Shown one piece after another: positions 44,707 through 53,704 of a DNA stretch of 64,000 nt. Both the position numbers and the translations under genes were made by a program. Positions within the stretch are counted from its first letter, which is position 1. Each line of letters opens with the position of its first letter. The stretch lies in NCBI RefSeq assembly GCF_051900425.1, contig NZ_JBHZGK010000004.1:62001-126000 (forward strand), read 5' to 3'. The DNA comes from Frateuria_A sp051900425. Lineage in GTDB: Bacteria > Pseudomonadota > Gammaproteobacteria > Xanthomonadales > Rhodanobacteraceae. The notes beneath the pieces are model-generated. The model did not search any database. It was not told the DNA's origin and worked only from the letters and a program-made list of their open reading frames with translations.

Positions 44707-45402
44707 ATGACGATGAACATCCATCCGCTGCCGCCGTCGGCGTTCAAGGGCGAGGGGATGACCTCGCAGCGCGCGCGCGACCGCCTGGCCGCCACGCTCA
44801 AGGAGAGTGGCATCCGCGACCCGCGCGTGATCGAGGTGATCCGCAACACGCCGCGCCACCATTTCATCGACCAGGCGCTGCACTCGCGTGCCTACGAGAA
44901 CACCGCGCTGCCGATCGGCCACGGGCAGACCATCTCGCAGCCGTGGGTGGTCGCACGCATGACCGAGGCGCTGCTGGAGCACTTCAACGGCGGCGTGCCG
45001 CAGAAGGTGCTGGAGATCGGCACCGGCTCGGGTTACCAGGCGGTCGTGCTGGCGGCGCTGGTCGGGCAGGTGTTCACGGTCGAGCGCATCGAGGAGCTGC
45101 TGCGCCAGGCGCGCCGGCGCTTTCGCCAATTGGGCCTGGCCAACGTGCGCTCGCGTCACGACGACGGCAAGCTGGGCTGGCCGGACCAGGCGCCGTTCGA
45201 CGCGATCATTCTTACTGCCGCGGGCGATGCGATTCCCAGCCAGGTGCTCGACCAGCTTTCGCCGGATGGCGTGCTGGTGGCGCCGGTCGGCTCCCCCAGC
45301 AGCCAGATGCTGCTGCGCATCCGCGGCAACGGGCAGGGCGAATTCATCCAGGAAGAACTCGGCGCGGTGAGCTTCGTGCCGCTGCTCGGCGGCATCGGTT
45401 GA
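44707..45402 (+). CDS. pcm: Protein-L-isoaspartate O-methyltransferase
   Basis: Repairs isoaspartyl damage using SAM. 231 residues. Motifs: GQTISQPWVVARMTE, SAM motif I VLEIGTGSGYQAVVLA, FTVERIEELL and FDAIILTAAGDAIP. ATG 44707 is kept because xanthomonad homologues have a similar extension (KGEGMTSQRARDRL); ATG 44758 is the alternative. Confidence 0.96.
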   Translation: MTMNIHPLPPSAFKGEGMTSQRARDRLAATLKESGIRDPRVIEVIRNTPRHHFIDQALHSRAYENTALPIGHGQTISQPWVVARMTEALLEHFNGGVPQKVLEIGTGSGYQAVVLAALVGQVFTVERIEELLRQARRRFRQLGLANVRSRHDDGKLGWPDQAPFDAIILTAAGDAIPSQVLDQLSPDGVLVAPVGSPSSQMLLRIRGNGQGEFIQEELGAVSFVPLLGGIG

Positions 45403-45434
45403 TGCCACCCCTCCGGCGACAAGGAATCCACTAG

Positions 45435-46043
45435 ATGCGCCTGTTTGGATCGCTCTACTCGCGTGCGCTGACCTGGGCACGCGATCCGCGGGCCGTGTAC
45501 TACCTCTGCGGGCTGAGCTTCGTGGAAGCCTTCATCTTCCCGATCATGCCCGAAGTCATGCTGGCGCCGATGATGCTGGGCAAGCGGCAGAAGGCATTCT
45601 TCTACGCCAATATCAGCCTGCTGTTCTCCCTGCTCGGCTCGCTGGTGGGCTACGCTCTGGGCCATTGGGCGTTCCACGCGCTGCAGCCGCTGCTCGCCTC
45701 GCTGCACCTGCTCGAACCGATCGAACAGGGCGTGGCCAGCCTGCGCGCGCAGATGAACCAGCATTGGCTGGGCCTTCTCCTGGTGCTGGCGCTGGCCGCG
45801 CTGCAGCCGGTGGTGCCGATGAAGTTCGTCACCTGGGCGTCGGGCATCGTGGGCGTGCCGGTGATCCCGTTCCTGCTCTGCATGGCGGTGGGGCGCGGCA
45901 AGCGCGTGTGGCTGCTGGCGCTGCTGATACGCCTGTTCGGCGAGCGCGCCGAGCGGGTGTTGCACAAGCACATCGAGCGTATCGGCTGGGCGGCGATCAT
46001 CGTGCTGGCGCTGTTGCTCGTGTGGTGGATCTGGCTGCGTTGA
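45435..46043 (+). CDS. yqaA: DedA-family membrane protein (YqaA-like)
   Basis: 202-residue inner-membrane protein of the SNARE-associated/DedA (VTT) superfamily. About five hydrophobic segments: early SFVEAFIFPIMPEVMLAPMML with the FxExxxxPxPxE-like signature, and later PMKFVTWASGIVGVPVIPFL. Family members affect lipid carrier recycling and envelope stress; no specific reaction can be assigned. Between pcm and nlpD, a position seen in related genomes. Confidence 0.88.
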   Translation: MRLFGSLYSRALTWARDPRAVYYLCGLSFVEAFIFPIMPEVMLAPMMLGKRQKAFFYANISLLFSLLGSLVGYALGHWAFHALQPLLASLHLLEPIEQGVASLRAQMNQHWLGLLLVLALAALQPVVPMKFVTWASGIVGVPVIPFLLCMAVGRGKRVWLLALLIRLFGERAERVLHKHIERIGWAAIIVLALLLVWWIWLR

Positions 46044-46093
46044 GCGCCCGGCGTTCCGTGAAATCGGCGTGTCGGCTGGGTATGCTGGTCGGC

Positions 46094-46945
46094 ATGAAGA
46101 AATGGATGTGCTTCGCGGCAGCATGCACGGCCGCGCTTCTCCTTGCCGCCTGTGGCCGGTCGGTGGTGGTCCAGCCCACTCGCGGCGGCACCGTCTCGCG
46201 CGCGCCGGTCGCGCCCCCGCGGGCGGCCTCGGGCAGTTACCGCGTGATGCGCGGGGACACGCTCTACTCGATCGCCTTCCGCCATGGCCTGGATTTCCGC
46301 GATCTGGCTTCGTGGAACGGAATCGCGTCCCCCTACACGATATGGCCGGGCCAGGTGCTCCGGCTTTCGCCGGGTGCGGCTCGCACCAGGGACACGCGGC
46401 GGCCGGTTGCTTCCACTCGCCCGGCTGCGCCCGTGTTCAAACCGGTCGCCCCCGCGCCATCGCATCCGGGCGCCGGTACGGCTGTGCCTGCTTCCAGTCC
46501 CGCTCCCGCTGCCGTGGCTGCCGCGCCGGCGCCGCCTGCCGTGCCCGCGCCCAAGGGCGCCACCCGTACGGCCAGTGGCGTCAACTGGCGCTGGCCGGCC
46601 GACGGCACGCTGATCAAGAAATTCCAGAGCGGCGATGCTATTCCCGGCATCGAACTGGCCGGCAAGGCGGGTGATCCGGTGCGTGCAGCGGCCGACGGCG
46701 TGGTCGTGTACAGCGGCAACGGGCTGGTCGGTTACGGCGAGCTCATCATCATCAAGCACAACGACGACTTCCTGTCGGCGTATGGGCATAACCGCAAGCG
46801 GCTGGTGAAGGAAGGCCAGCGGGTGGGCGCGGGGCAACTGATCGCCGAGATGGGCTCGACCGGAGCGTCGCGGGACGAGTTGCAGTTCCAGATCCGGCGC
46901 GACGGCAACCCGGTCGACCCGCTCGATTACCTGCCGGCACGGTAA
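46094..46945 (+). CDS. nlpD: NlpD-like lipoprotein, LysM plus degenerate M23 domain
   Basis: Outer-membrane lipoprotein activating the amidase AmiC at division. 283 residues from ATG 46094 (ATG 46082 possible). Lipobox LLAAC gives Cys about 20. A LysM domain (about 50-95, GSYRVMRGDTLYSIAF) is followed by a Pro/Ala-rich linker and an M23-like domain (about 165-283, IIIKHNDDFLSAYGHNRKR). Zinc ligands are replaced (GIELAGKAGD; LQFQIR in place of LHFEIR), so it should be a non-catalytic activator. rpoS, often next, is not here. Confidence 0.92.
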   Translation: MKKWMCFAAACTAALLLAACGRSVVVQPTRGGTVSRAPVAPPRAASGSYRVMRGDTLYSIAFRHGLDFRDLASWNGIASPYTIWPGQVLRLSPGAARTRDTRRPVASTRPAAPVFKPVAPAPSHPGAGTAVPASSPAPAAVAAAPAPPAVPAPKGATRTASGVNWRWPADGTLIKKFQSGDAIPGIELAGKAGDPVRAAADGVVVYSGNGLVGYGELIIIKHNDDFLSAYGHNRKRLVKEGQRVGAGQLIAEMGSTGASRDELQFQIRRDGNPVDPLDYLPAR

Positions 46946-46994
46946 GCGGTAGTGGGCTGAGGCCCATCCGCATAACCACTCTGCAGGGTGGGCT

Positions 46995-47384
46995 TCAGTC
47001 GGCCGATACGCTCTCTGCCAGGATGAACGCCGCTACCACCCGCCGCCCTTCGCCGGCCAGCAAGTCATAGGTGCGGGCCGCCGCGGCGTTGTCCATCACC
47101 TCGATGCCGATGCCCCGGCGCAGGAAGCCGGCCATGAAGGCGGCGGAAGGAAAGCGCTGACGGCTACCGGTGCCCAGCAACACGACCTCCGGTTCGAGCG
47201 CGCGCACGGCGTCGCCCGCAACCTCATCCAGCGAGGCCGCATCGCCGACCGGCCAATCCTCGACCACACGATCCGGCGCCAGCAGGAAGCTCGCTTGCAA
47301 CTCCCGGTCGACCACCGTGATCGACCGCTCGCCGACGCGGCGAATGAACAGGTAGCCTTCGGGGCGGTCGAGCGAGAGGTCCAT
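46995..47384 (-). CDS. Mth938-domain (DUF498) protein
   Basis: 129-residue protein of the Mth938/NDUFAF3-like family: GEVLLLGTGSRQRFP-type core (VVLLGTGSRQRFPSA), GIEVMDNAAAARTYDLLAGEGR, and RRVVAAFIL. Bacterial function unknown; the eukaryotic relative helps complex I assembly. ATG 47384 overlaps the yhbY stop by one base, so the two are coupled. Confidence 0.88.
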   Translation of the reverse strand: MDLSLDRPEGYLFIRRVGERSITVVDRELQASFLLAPDRVVEDWPVGDAASLDEVAGDAVRALEPEVVLLGTGSRQRFPSAAFMAGFLRRGIGIEVMDNAAAARTYDLLAGEGRRVVAAFILAESVSAD

Positions 47385-47680
47385 CAGCGGGGCAGGGCGA
47401 GCTTGGGCTCGTCCTCGTTGCGGCGGAACAGGGTGACGGTGTGGCCGATCTGCTGCACGCTCTCGGCGCCGGTGCCGTCGGTCAGGTAGGCGATCTGTGC
47501 CTCGCGTTCGTCCTTGTCGCCGCCGGAGAGCTTCACCTTGACCAGCTCGTGGTGGCTCAGCGCCAGGTCCAGTTCCTTGACCACGGCAGGCGTAGCCCCC
47601 TTGGCACCGAGCAGGATCACCGGGTGCAGGTCGTGGGCGAGGCTGCGCAGGTAGCGGCGCTGGGAAGGGGAGATCGGCAT
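47384..47680 (-). CDS. yhbY: YhbY family ribosome-associated RNA-binding protein
   Basis: 98-residue CRM-domain protein that binds the pre-50S ribosomal particle. Motifs: SQRRYLRSLAHDLHPVILLG, LSHHELVKVKL (CRM core) and IGHTVTLFRRN, ending KLALPR as in E. coli. ATG 47680 gives the family start; a GTG 15 bases upstream is the alternative. Divergent from rlmE, an arrangement conserved in many gammaproteobacteria. Confidence 0.94.
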   Translation of the reverse strand: MPISPSQRRYLRSLAHDLHPVILLGAKGATPAVVKELDLALSHHELVKVKLSGGDKDEREAQIAYLTDGTGAESVQQIGHTVTLFRRNEDEPKLALPR

Positions 47681-47762
47681 GCGGGAAGGGTCCACGATTC
47701 GCGGTCAGGGGGCCGTAAAGGGTATCATGCGGGCGTCTTTCCCCATCGGTGCCCCCTGCCGC

Positions 47763-48413
47763 ATGTCCCGCAGCAAAAGCAGCTCCCGGTGGCTCCGGGA
47801 GCACTTCGACGACGTCTACGTGAAGAAGGCCCAGGCCGAGGGACTGCGCTCGCGTGCGGTGTTCAAGCTGGAGGAGCTGATCGAGCGCGACCGCCTGCTC
47901 AAGCCGGGCATGCGCGTGGTCGACCTGGGCGCGGCCCCCGGCGGCTGGTCGCAACTGGTACGCCAGCGCCTGGGTGACAACGGCACGGTGATCGCGCTGG
48001 ACATCCTGCCGATGCAGGGCATCGCCGGGGTGGATTTCATCGAGGGCGATTTCCGCGAAGAAGCCGTGCTGCACCAGCTGGAGCAACGCCTCGGCGGGCA
48101 ACCGGTCGATCTTGTACTGTCGGACATGGCCCCCAATATGAGTGGCGTGGCGCTGGCCGACCAGATTCGCGCGATGGATCTGGCCGATCTGGCGCTGGAT
48201 TTCTCCCGGCAGTGGCTCAAGCCGGGCGGCGCGTTCCTGATCAAGCTGTTCCAGGGCGCCGGCTTCGACGACTACCTGCGCAACTTGCGCGCGCAGTTCG
48301 CGCGCGTAACCATGCGTAAACCCAAGGCTTCGCGCGCGCGTTCGCGTGAGGTTTATGCGCTCGCCACCGGCAAGAAGGCCGTCGGCGGGCAAACGGACGA
48401 GACCCGCGCATGA
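47763..48413 (+). CDS. rlmE: 23S rRNA 2'-O-methyltransferase (Um2552)
   Basis: FtsJ/RrmJ methylates U2552 of 23S rRNA in the 50S particle. 216 residues. K-D-K-E catalytic tetrad: Lys in RAVFKLEEL, Asp in VLSDMAPNMSG, Lys in FLIKLFQG and Glu in RSREVYALA. SAM site VVDLGAAPGGWSQ. Its ATGA overlaps ftsH, the classical rlmE-ftsH pair. Confidence 0.97.
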   Translation: MSRSKSSSRWLREHFDDVYVKKAQAEGLRSRAVFKLEELIERDRLLKPGMRVVDLGAAPGGWSQLVRQRLGDNGTVIALDILPMQGIAGVDFIEGDFREEAVLHQLEQRLGGQPVDLVLSDMAPNMSGVALADQIRAMDLADLALDFSRQWLKPGGAFLIKLFQGAGFDDYLRNLRAQFARVTMRKPKASRARSREVYALATGKKAVGGQTDETRA

Positions 48414-50353
48414 ACGAAATGGCGAAAAACCTGTTGCTCTGGCTGATCATCGCGGTGGTCCTGCTGACGGTCTTCCAGAGCTTCAACCCGCACGGCGGCT
48501 CCTCTTCCGACCTGCCGTACTCGAGCTTCGTGCAGAGCGTGGACAGCGGCAACGTCGCCAGCGCCACGATCAGCGCCGACAACCCCGCCACCATCACCGG
48601 CAAGCTGAAAGACGGCAGCGCCTTCCGCACCGTCGCGCCCGTGCTCGGCTTTTCCACCAACGGGGTGGTCAAGCAGATGCAGGACAAGAACGTGGTGGTG
48701 ACCCAGGAGCCGTCGAACAACGGCTTCTCGCTGCTGGGCCTGCTGGTCAACTGGCTGCCGATCATCCTGATCGTGGGCGTGTTCATCTGGTTCATGCGCC
48801 AGATGCAGGCCGGCGCCGGTGGTCGTGGGGCCATGAGCTTCGGCCGCTCGCGCGCCAAGCTGCAGGGCGAGGACCAGGTCAAGGTCAACTTCAGCGACGT
48901 CGCCGGCTGCGATGAGGCGAAGGAGGAAGTCGGCGAGTTGGTGGAGTTCCTGCGCGACCCGGGCAAGTTCCAGAAGCTGGGCGGCAAGATTCCGCGCGGC
49001 GTGCTGATGGTCGGCCCGCCGGGCACCGGCAAGACCCTGCTGGCCAAGGCCATCGCGGGCGAGGCCAAGGTGCCGTTCTTCTCGATTTCCGGTTCGGACT
49101 TCGTCGAGATGTTCGTCGGCGTAGGCGCCAGCCGCGTGCGCGACATGTTCGAGCAGGCAAAGAAGCATGCGCCTTGCATCATCTTCATCGACGAGATCGA
49201 CGCGGTCGGCCGCCATCGCGGTGCCGGCCTGGGTGGTGGCCACGACGAGCGCGAGCAGACGCTGAACCAGTTGCTGGTCGAGATGGACGGCTTCGAGGGT
49301 ACCGAGGGCATCATCGTCATTGCGGCGACCAACCGTCCCGACGTACTCGATCCGGCGTTGCTGCGTCCGGGCCGTTTCGACCGCCAGGTGGTCGTCGGCC
49401 TGCCGGACGTGAAGGGCCGCGAGCAGATCCTCAAGGTGCACTTGCGCAAGGTGCCCACCGCGAGCGACGTCAACCCGATGGTGATCGCACGTGGCACGCC
49501 AGGCTTCTCCGGCGCGGACCTGGCCAACCTGGTCAATGAGGCGGCGCTGTTCGCCGCGCGCGAGAACGCTCGCGAAGTGCGCATGAGCCACCTGGACAAG
49601 GCGCGCGACAAGATCCTGATGGGCACCGAGCGCCGCTCGATGGCCATGAGCGAGGACGAGAAGCGCTTGACCGCCTTCCACGAGGCCGGCCACGCCATCG
49701 TCGGCCGCCTGGTGCCCGAGCACGACCCGGTCTACAAGGTCACCATCATCCCGCGCGGTCGCGCGCTGGGCGTAACCATGTACCTGCCCGAGGCCGACAA
49801 GTATTCGATCAACCGCGTGGCGATCGAGTCGCAGCTTTGTTCGCTGTACGGCGGCCGCGTGGCTGAGGAGCTGATATTTGGCGCCGACAAGGTCACGACC
49901 GGCGCTTCCAACGACATCGAGCGGGCCACCAAGATGGCACGCAACATGGTCACCAAGTGGGGCTTGTCCGACGAGCTCGGCCCGGTCACCTACGGCGAAG
50001 ACGAGGACGAAGTCTTCCTGGGTCGCTCGGTCACGCAGCACAAGAACGTCTCCAACGAGACCGCCCGGCGCATCGACGAAGTCGTGCGCGATATCCTCGA
50101 TCGCGCCTACGCACGCAGCAAGCGGCTGCTGACCGACAACCTGGACAAGCTCCATGTGATGGCTGACGCGTTGCTGCAGTACGAGACCATCGACGCACGC
50201 CAGATTGACGACATCATGGCCGGCCGCGAGCCGGGTGAGCCCGCCGATTGGTCCAAGCCGACCTCCGGTGGCCCGGTGCCGCCGAACCTGCCGCCGCGCG
50301 GCGACGCCGGTTCGCCCAAGCTCGGTGATCCGGCCACGCAGCCACACGGCTGA
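48410..50353 (+). CDS. ftsH: ATP-dependent zinc metalloprotease FtsH
   Basis: Hexameric inner-membrane protease degrading membrane and regulatory proteins (LpxC, sigma-32 in E. coli). 647 residues. Two membrane helices (about 7-25 and 103-123), AAA domain with Walker A GPPGTGKT near 201 and Walker B IIFIDEIDAV, second region of homology RPDVLDPALLRPGRFD, zinc site HEAGH near 424 and the later Asp ligand. The C-terminus is Pro/Gly-rich. No frame defects. Confidence 0.98.
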   Translation: MNEMAKNLLLWLIIAVVLLTVFQSFNPHGGSSSDLPYSSFVQSVDSGNVASATISADNPATITGKLKDGSAFRTVAPVLGFSTNGVVKQMQDKNVVVTQEPSNNGFSLLGLLVNWLPIILIVGVFIWFMRQMQAGAGGRGAMSFGRSRAKLQGEDQVKVNFSDVAGCDEAKEEVGELVEFLRDPGKFQKLGGKIPRGVLMVGPPGTGKTLLAKAIAGEAKVPFFSISGSDFVEMFVGVGASRVRDMFEQAKKHAPCIIFIDEIDAVGRHRGAGLGGGHDEREQTLNQLLVEMDGFEGTEGIIVIAATNRPDVLDPALLRPGRFDRQVVVGLPDVKGREQILKVHLRKVPTASDVNPMVIARGTPGFSGADLANLVNEAALFAARENAREVRMSHLDKARDKILMGTERRSMAMSEDEKRLTAFHEAGHAIVGRLVPEHDPVYKVTIIPRGRALGVTMYLPEADKYSINRVAIESQLCSLYGGRVAEELIFGADKVTTGASNDIERATKMARNMVTKWGLSDELGPVTYGEDEDEVFLGRSVTQHKNVSNETARRIDEVVRDILDRAYARSKRLLTDNLDKLHVMADALLQYETIDARQIDDIMAGREPGEPADWSKPTSGGPVPPNLPPRGDAGSPKLGDPATQPHG

Positions 50354-50406
50354 TGGCAATCGCTTCCTCTCCTGCGTGGCAGGGGCGGGGGTGTTTCTGG
50401 CGCGCG

Positions 50407-50443
50407 AGCCCGCTCAGTCTGGACGTCCAAACGTTTGCGGGCT
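50407..50443. repeat. Hairpin containing a second GGACGTCC palindrome downstream of ftsH
   Basis: Stem arms AGCCCGC (50407-50413) and GCGGGCT (50437-50443). The loop holds TGGACGTCCA (50420-50429) and AACGTT. The string TGGACGTCCAAACG also occurs at the mtnB promoter. It may act as the ftsH transcript end. Confidence 0.5.
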
Positions 50444-50499
50444 GGCGAGAGGCGAGAAATCCTCGCGTCGATGAAGGCGAAGATTTTTTGAAAAAGGTG

Positions 50500-50528
50500 T
50501 TGACGCAACCGCGCCGAATCTGAATAAT
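50500..50528 (+). promoter_or_regulatory. Promoter of the tRNA operon
   Basis: TTGACG (50500-50505), 17-bp spacer, AATAAT (50523-50528), five of six matches to each consensus; the first tRNA starts about 60 bases downstream. Confidence 0.75.
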
Positions 50529-50591
50529 TCCGCTTCTTGCTTCGGCACCCACCGCTTCGGCGGCAGGGCCACGGCAAAGCAGTTTTAATGC

Positions 50592-50668
50592 GCGCCCGTA
50601 GCTCAGTTGGATAGAGTACCAGGCTACGAACTTGGTGGTCGGGAGTTCGAATCTCTCCGGGCGCGCCA
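50592..50668 (+). tRNA. tRNA-Arg (ACG)
   Basis: Cloverleaf with acceptor GCGCCCG/CGGGCGC, T-loop GTTCGAATC and encoded CCA. The anticodon loop CTACGAA reads ACG. First gene of a five-tRNA operon. Confidence 0.95.
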
Positions 50669-50832
50669 CTTGTACCGCAGGTCATGTTTCGATGTGACCT
50701 GTCCATCGGCGCCGAAGGCACGGATGGGACCGGAAAGGAATCTCCGGTGCGCTGGATACGGATTGACGAGGTGAAGCGTCGCCCGTAGCATTCGAGGGCT
50801 TCGGTACGCGAAAGCGTTCCACGGATCTGCTA

Positions 50833-50909
50833 CGGGGTATAGCTCAGTCTGGTAGAGCGCCAGCTTTGGGAGCTGGATGTCGGGGGTTCGAATCCCTCTG
50901 CCCCGACCA
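50833..50909 (+). tRNA. tRNA-Pro (TGG)
   Basis: Acceptor CGGGGTA/TGCCCCG (one G-T pair), anticodon loop TTTGGGA reading TGG, T-loop GTTCGAATC, CCA encoded. Spaced 164 bp after tRNA-Arg(ACG). Confidence 0.95.
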
Positions 50910-50931
50910 GCAGGCGTTATGCTTTCGACAT

Positions 50932-51008
50932 GCGCCTGTAGCTCAACCGGATAGAGCATCGGCCTTCTAAGCCGACGGTTGCAGGTTCGATTCCTGTCGG
51001 GCGCGCCA
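50932..51008 (+). tRNA. tRNA-Arg (TCT)
   Basis: Acceptor GCGCCTG/CGGGCGC, anticodon loop CTTCTAA reading TCT, T-loop GTTCGATTC, CCA encoded. Confidence 0.95.
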
Positions 51009-51026
51009 GCTTCCTTAGAGTTTTAT

Positions 51027-51104
51027 GGTGGGCGTAGCTCAGCTGGTTAGAGTCCCGGATTGTGATTCCGGATGTCGTGGGTTCGAATCCCATCGCTCAC
51101 CCCA
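51027..51104 (+). tRNA. tRNA-His (GTG)
   Basis: Anticodon loop TTGTGAT reads GTG. Acceptor GTGGGCG/CGCTCAC with one G-T pair. The extra G at -1 (51027) faces C73 (51101), the histidine identity pair; CCA encoded. Confidence 0.95.
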
Positions 51105-51119
51105 ATTTCAAAGTTTCAA

Positions 51120-51195
<76 letters not shown>

Positions 51196-51199
51196 ATAC

Positions 51200-51235
51200 A
51201 GACAGGCGCTCGGGAAACCGGGCGCCTGTTTTTTT
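51200..51235 (+). terminator. Rho-independent terminator of the tRNA operon
   Basis: Stem ACAGGCGCTCGG / CCGGGCGCCTGT with a GAAA loop (one T-G pair), followed by a run of T. Confidence 0.9.
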
Positions 51236-51318
51236 GCCGTTGCTCCTCTGCCGGGAGGGGGAGGGAGCAAAGGCGGTGCTGACCGGCAGCATCATTGTTC
51301 GGGAGCGGGGCGGCGTGC

Positions 51319-51348
51319 TTGTGCTGCCCCGCCGCGCAACCGTAAAAT
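51319..51348 (+). promoter_or_regulatory. Putative promoter before tRNA-Leu
   Basis: TTGTGC (51319-51324), 18-bp spacer, TAAAAT (51343-51348), about 97 bases before the tRNA. Moderate match; it may also serve tig. Confidence 0.45.
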
Positions 51349-51444
51349 GCCCCGCTTTGGCGCAAGGGAATCATCGACTTAGCGGGGCGGGGCGCTTGGG
51401 CCGATTTCCGTTCGGAATCCGCCGCTTCGGTCTGCGGGCACGAT

Positions 51445-51530
51445 GCGAAAGTGGCGGAACTGGTAGACGCACCAGATTTAGGTTCTGGCGGGTAACCCCC
51501 GTGAGGGTTCGAGTCCCTCCTTTCGCACCA
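51445..51530 (+). tRNA. tRNA-Leu (TAG)
   Basis: 86-nt class II tRNA with a long variable arm (CGGGTAACCCCCG). Acceptor GCGAAAG/CTTTCGC, anticodon loop TTTAGGT reads TAG, CCA encoded. Directly upstream of tig, as in many related bacteria. Confidence 0.95.
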
Positions 51531-51597
51531 TTCCCTTATCAGTTTCTGCAAGGCCGGCCCGCACGCCGGCCCATCACGAGAGTCACCAGGAGTCGTC

Positions 51598-52890
51598 ATG
51601 CAGTTTTCGGTTGAGAACGTCGGCAAGCTCGAGCGCAAGCTCACGGTGCGGTTCCCGGCGGACCAGTTGGAGTCGCAGGTCAGCGCGCGCATCGCCGAGA
51701 TGGGTCGCACGGTGCGCCTGAAGGGCTTCCGCCCGGGCAAGGTGCCGGCGACCGTGATCCAGCAGCGCTTCGGCTCGCAGGTGCGCGGCGAGGTTCTGTC
51801 CGACCTGATCGGCAGCACCCTGCGCGAGGCCTTCGAGAAGGAGAACCTGCGCCCGGTCGCCAATCCGTCGATCGATACCACCGGCAAGCCGGAAAATGGC
51901 GAGATCGCCTATACCGCCACGTTCGAGGTGATGCCGGAATTCCCGGAAGTCGACGTCACCGCGCTCGAGATCAACCGCCCGGTCGCCGAGGTGACCGACG
52001 CGGACATCGAGAAAATGATCGAAACCCTGCGCCTGCAGCGCCGCAGCTTCGACGAGGTCGCGCGCGCCTCGGCCGAGGGCGACTTCGTGATGTTCGAGTA
52101 CGCCGCCACCGCGGGCGACTACCGCTTCCCGGCCGAGGGTCTGGAGCGCGCAGGCAGCGTGCTGGGTTCGGGCACGCTGTTCAAGGCGCTGGACGAGGCC
52201 CTGACCGGCCGTTCGGCGGGCGACGAGTTCGAGACCGAAATAGCCTTCCCGGAGGACTTCGGCAACGCGCAGCTCGCCGGCAAGACCGCCCAGGTCAGCT
52301 TCAAGATCATCAAGGTCCAGGCACCCCAACTGCCGGAAGTGAACGAAGAGTTCGCCAAGCTTTTCGGTATTGCCGACGGCAACCTGGACACCTTCCGCAA
52401 GGAAGTCCGCGCCAACCTCGAGCGCGAGCTCAAGGCCACCCTGATGGGCCGGCTCAAGGCCGAGGTCGCCGAAAAGCTGGCCGACGCCCACGGCGAACTG
52501 GAGGTGCCGAACTTGATGGTGCAGTCCGAGGCGCGCAACCTGACCGCCGGCAGCGTGCCGCGCGGACAGCAGCCGCCGCCGCAGCTGGTCGAGGCAGCCA
52601 GGCCGATGGCGCGCAAGCGCGTGATCGCCGGTCTCCTGATGGGCGAGATCGCCCGCAAGCAGGAGTTGAAGATCGACCGCAAGCGGGTGGCCGAACAGCT
52701 GGCCGCGATCGCCTCCACCTACGAGGAGCCGGAGAAGGTCGTTGAACTCTACAACGCCGACCCCCAATTGATGTCTGGGCTGCAGAACCGCGTGATGGAA
52801 GACCAGGTGGCCGAGTGGGTGGCCGAGCACGCCAAGACCACCGACAAGCACCTGGGCTTCGACGAGGTGATGCGCCCGGCCGGCGCCTGA
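51598..52890 (+). CDS. tig: Trigger factor
   Basis: Ribosome-bound chaperone for nascent chains. 430 residues: ribosome-binding N domain with the signature GFRPGKVP (about 45-52), a PPIase (FKBP-like) domain (about 150-245, LGSGTLFKALDEALTG) and a helical C-terminal domain. Starts the tig-clpP-clpX-lon cluster, 67 bp after tRNA-Leu. Confidence 0.97.
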   Translation: MQFSVENVGKLERKLTVRFPADQLESQVSARIAEMGRTVRLKGFRPGKVPATVIQQRFGSQVRGEVLSDLIGSTLREAFEKENLRPVANPSIDTTGKPENGEIAYTATFEVMPEFPEVDVTALEINRPVAEVTDADIEKMIETLRLQRRSFDEVARASAEGDFVMFEYAATAGDYRFPAEGLERAGSVLGSGTLFKALDEALTGRSAGDEFETEIAFPEDFGNAQLAGKTAQVSFKIIKVQAPQLPEVNEEFAKLFGIADGNLDTFRKEVRANLERELKATLMGRLKAEVAEKLADAHGELEVPNLMVQSEARNLTAGSVPRGQQPPPQLVEAARPMARKRVIAGLLMGEIARKQELKIDRKRVAEQLAAIASTYEEPEKVVELYNADPQLMSGLQNRVMEDQVAEWVAEHAKTTDKHLGFDEVMRPAGA

Positions 52891-52956
52891 GCGACACTGC
52901 CAGGCACCATCATCAGGCCCGCCTGAGCGCGGGCCTCATCCGGAGAACAAGCACGC

Positions 52957-53586
52957 ATGGCCATGGCCCCGATCCAGAACCTCAACCTGGTGCCGATCGT
53001 CGTCGAGCAGACCGCTCGCGGCGAGCGTTCCTATGACATCTACTCGCGCCTGCTGAAGGAGCGGGTGATCTTCCTGGTCGGCGAGGTCAACGACCAGGTC
53101 GCCAACGTGCTGATCGCGCAGATGCTGTTCCTGGAGTCGGAGAATCCGGACAAGGACATCCACCTGTATATCAACAGCCCGGGCGGCGCGGTGACCGCGG
53201 GCCTGGCGATCTACGACACGATGCAGTTCATCAAGCCTGATGTCAGCACCATGTGCATCGGCCAGGCGTGCAGCGCAGGTTCGCTGCTCCTGATGGCGGG
53301 TGCGAAGGGCAAGCGCTTCTCGCTCCCGAACTCGCGCATCATGATCCACCAGCCCTCCGGTGGCGCCCAGGGCCAGGCAACCGACATCGAGATCCAGGCG
53401 CGCGAGATCCTCTATATCCGCCAGCGCCTGAACCAGCTCTACGTCGATCACACCGGCCAACCGCTGGAGAAGATCGAGCGGGACATGGAGCGCGACCGCT
53501 TCATGAACCCGATCGAGGCCCGCGATTACGGCCTGATCGACCAGGTGCTCGACCGCCGCGGTGTCGAAACGGTCAAGTCGGCCTGA
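52957..53586 (+). CDS. clpP: ATP-dependent Clp protease proteolytic subunit
   Basis: Tetradecameric serine peptidase working with ClpX. 209 residues. Catalytic Ser106 in GQACSAGSLLLMAG, His131 in SRIMIHQPSGG and Asp in IEARDYGLID. The Ser motif differs from the usual GQAASMGAFLL, but the triad is intact. Oxyanion strand INSPGGAVTAG. The gap to tig is 66 bp. Confidence 0.96.
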   Translation: MAMAPIQNLNLVPIVVEQTARGERSYDIYSRLLKERVIFLVGEVNDQVANVLIAQMLFLESENPDKDIHLYINSPGGAVTAGLAIYDTMQFIKPDVSTMCIGQACSAGSLLLMAGAKGKRFSLPNSRIMIHQPSGGAQGQATDIEIQAREILYIRQRLNQLYVDHTGQPLEKIERDMERDRFMNPIEARDYGLIDQVLDRRGVETVKSA

Positions 53587-53704
53587 CTTCAGCCCGCCTG
53601 ATTCTGGCCGATAGATCGCCAGGAAGCATGCTCCGCGCACGCGCAAGCAGGCGCGGAGCCCTGTGCTATTCTGGCGCTGCAACCGAAACACAGCAGGACC
53701 TGAT

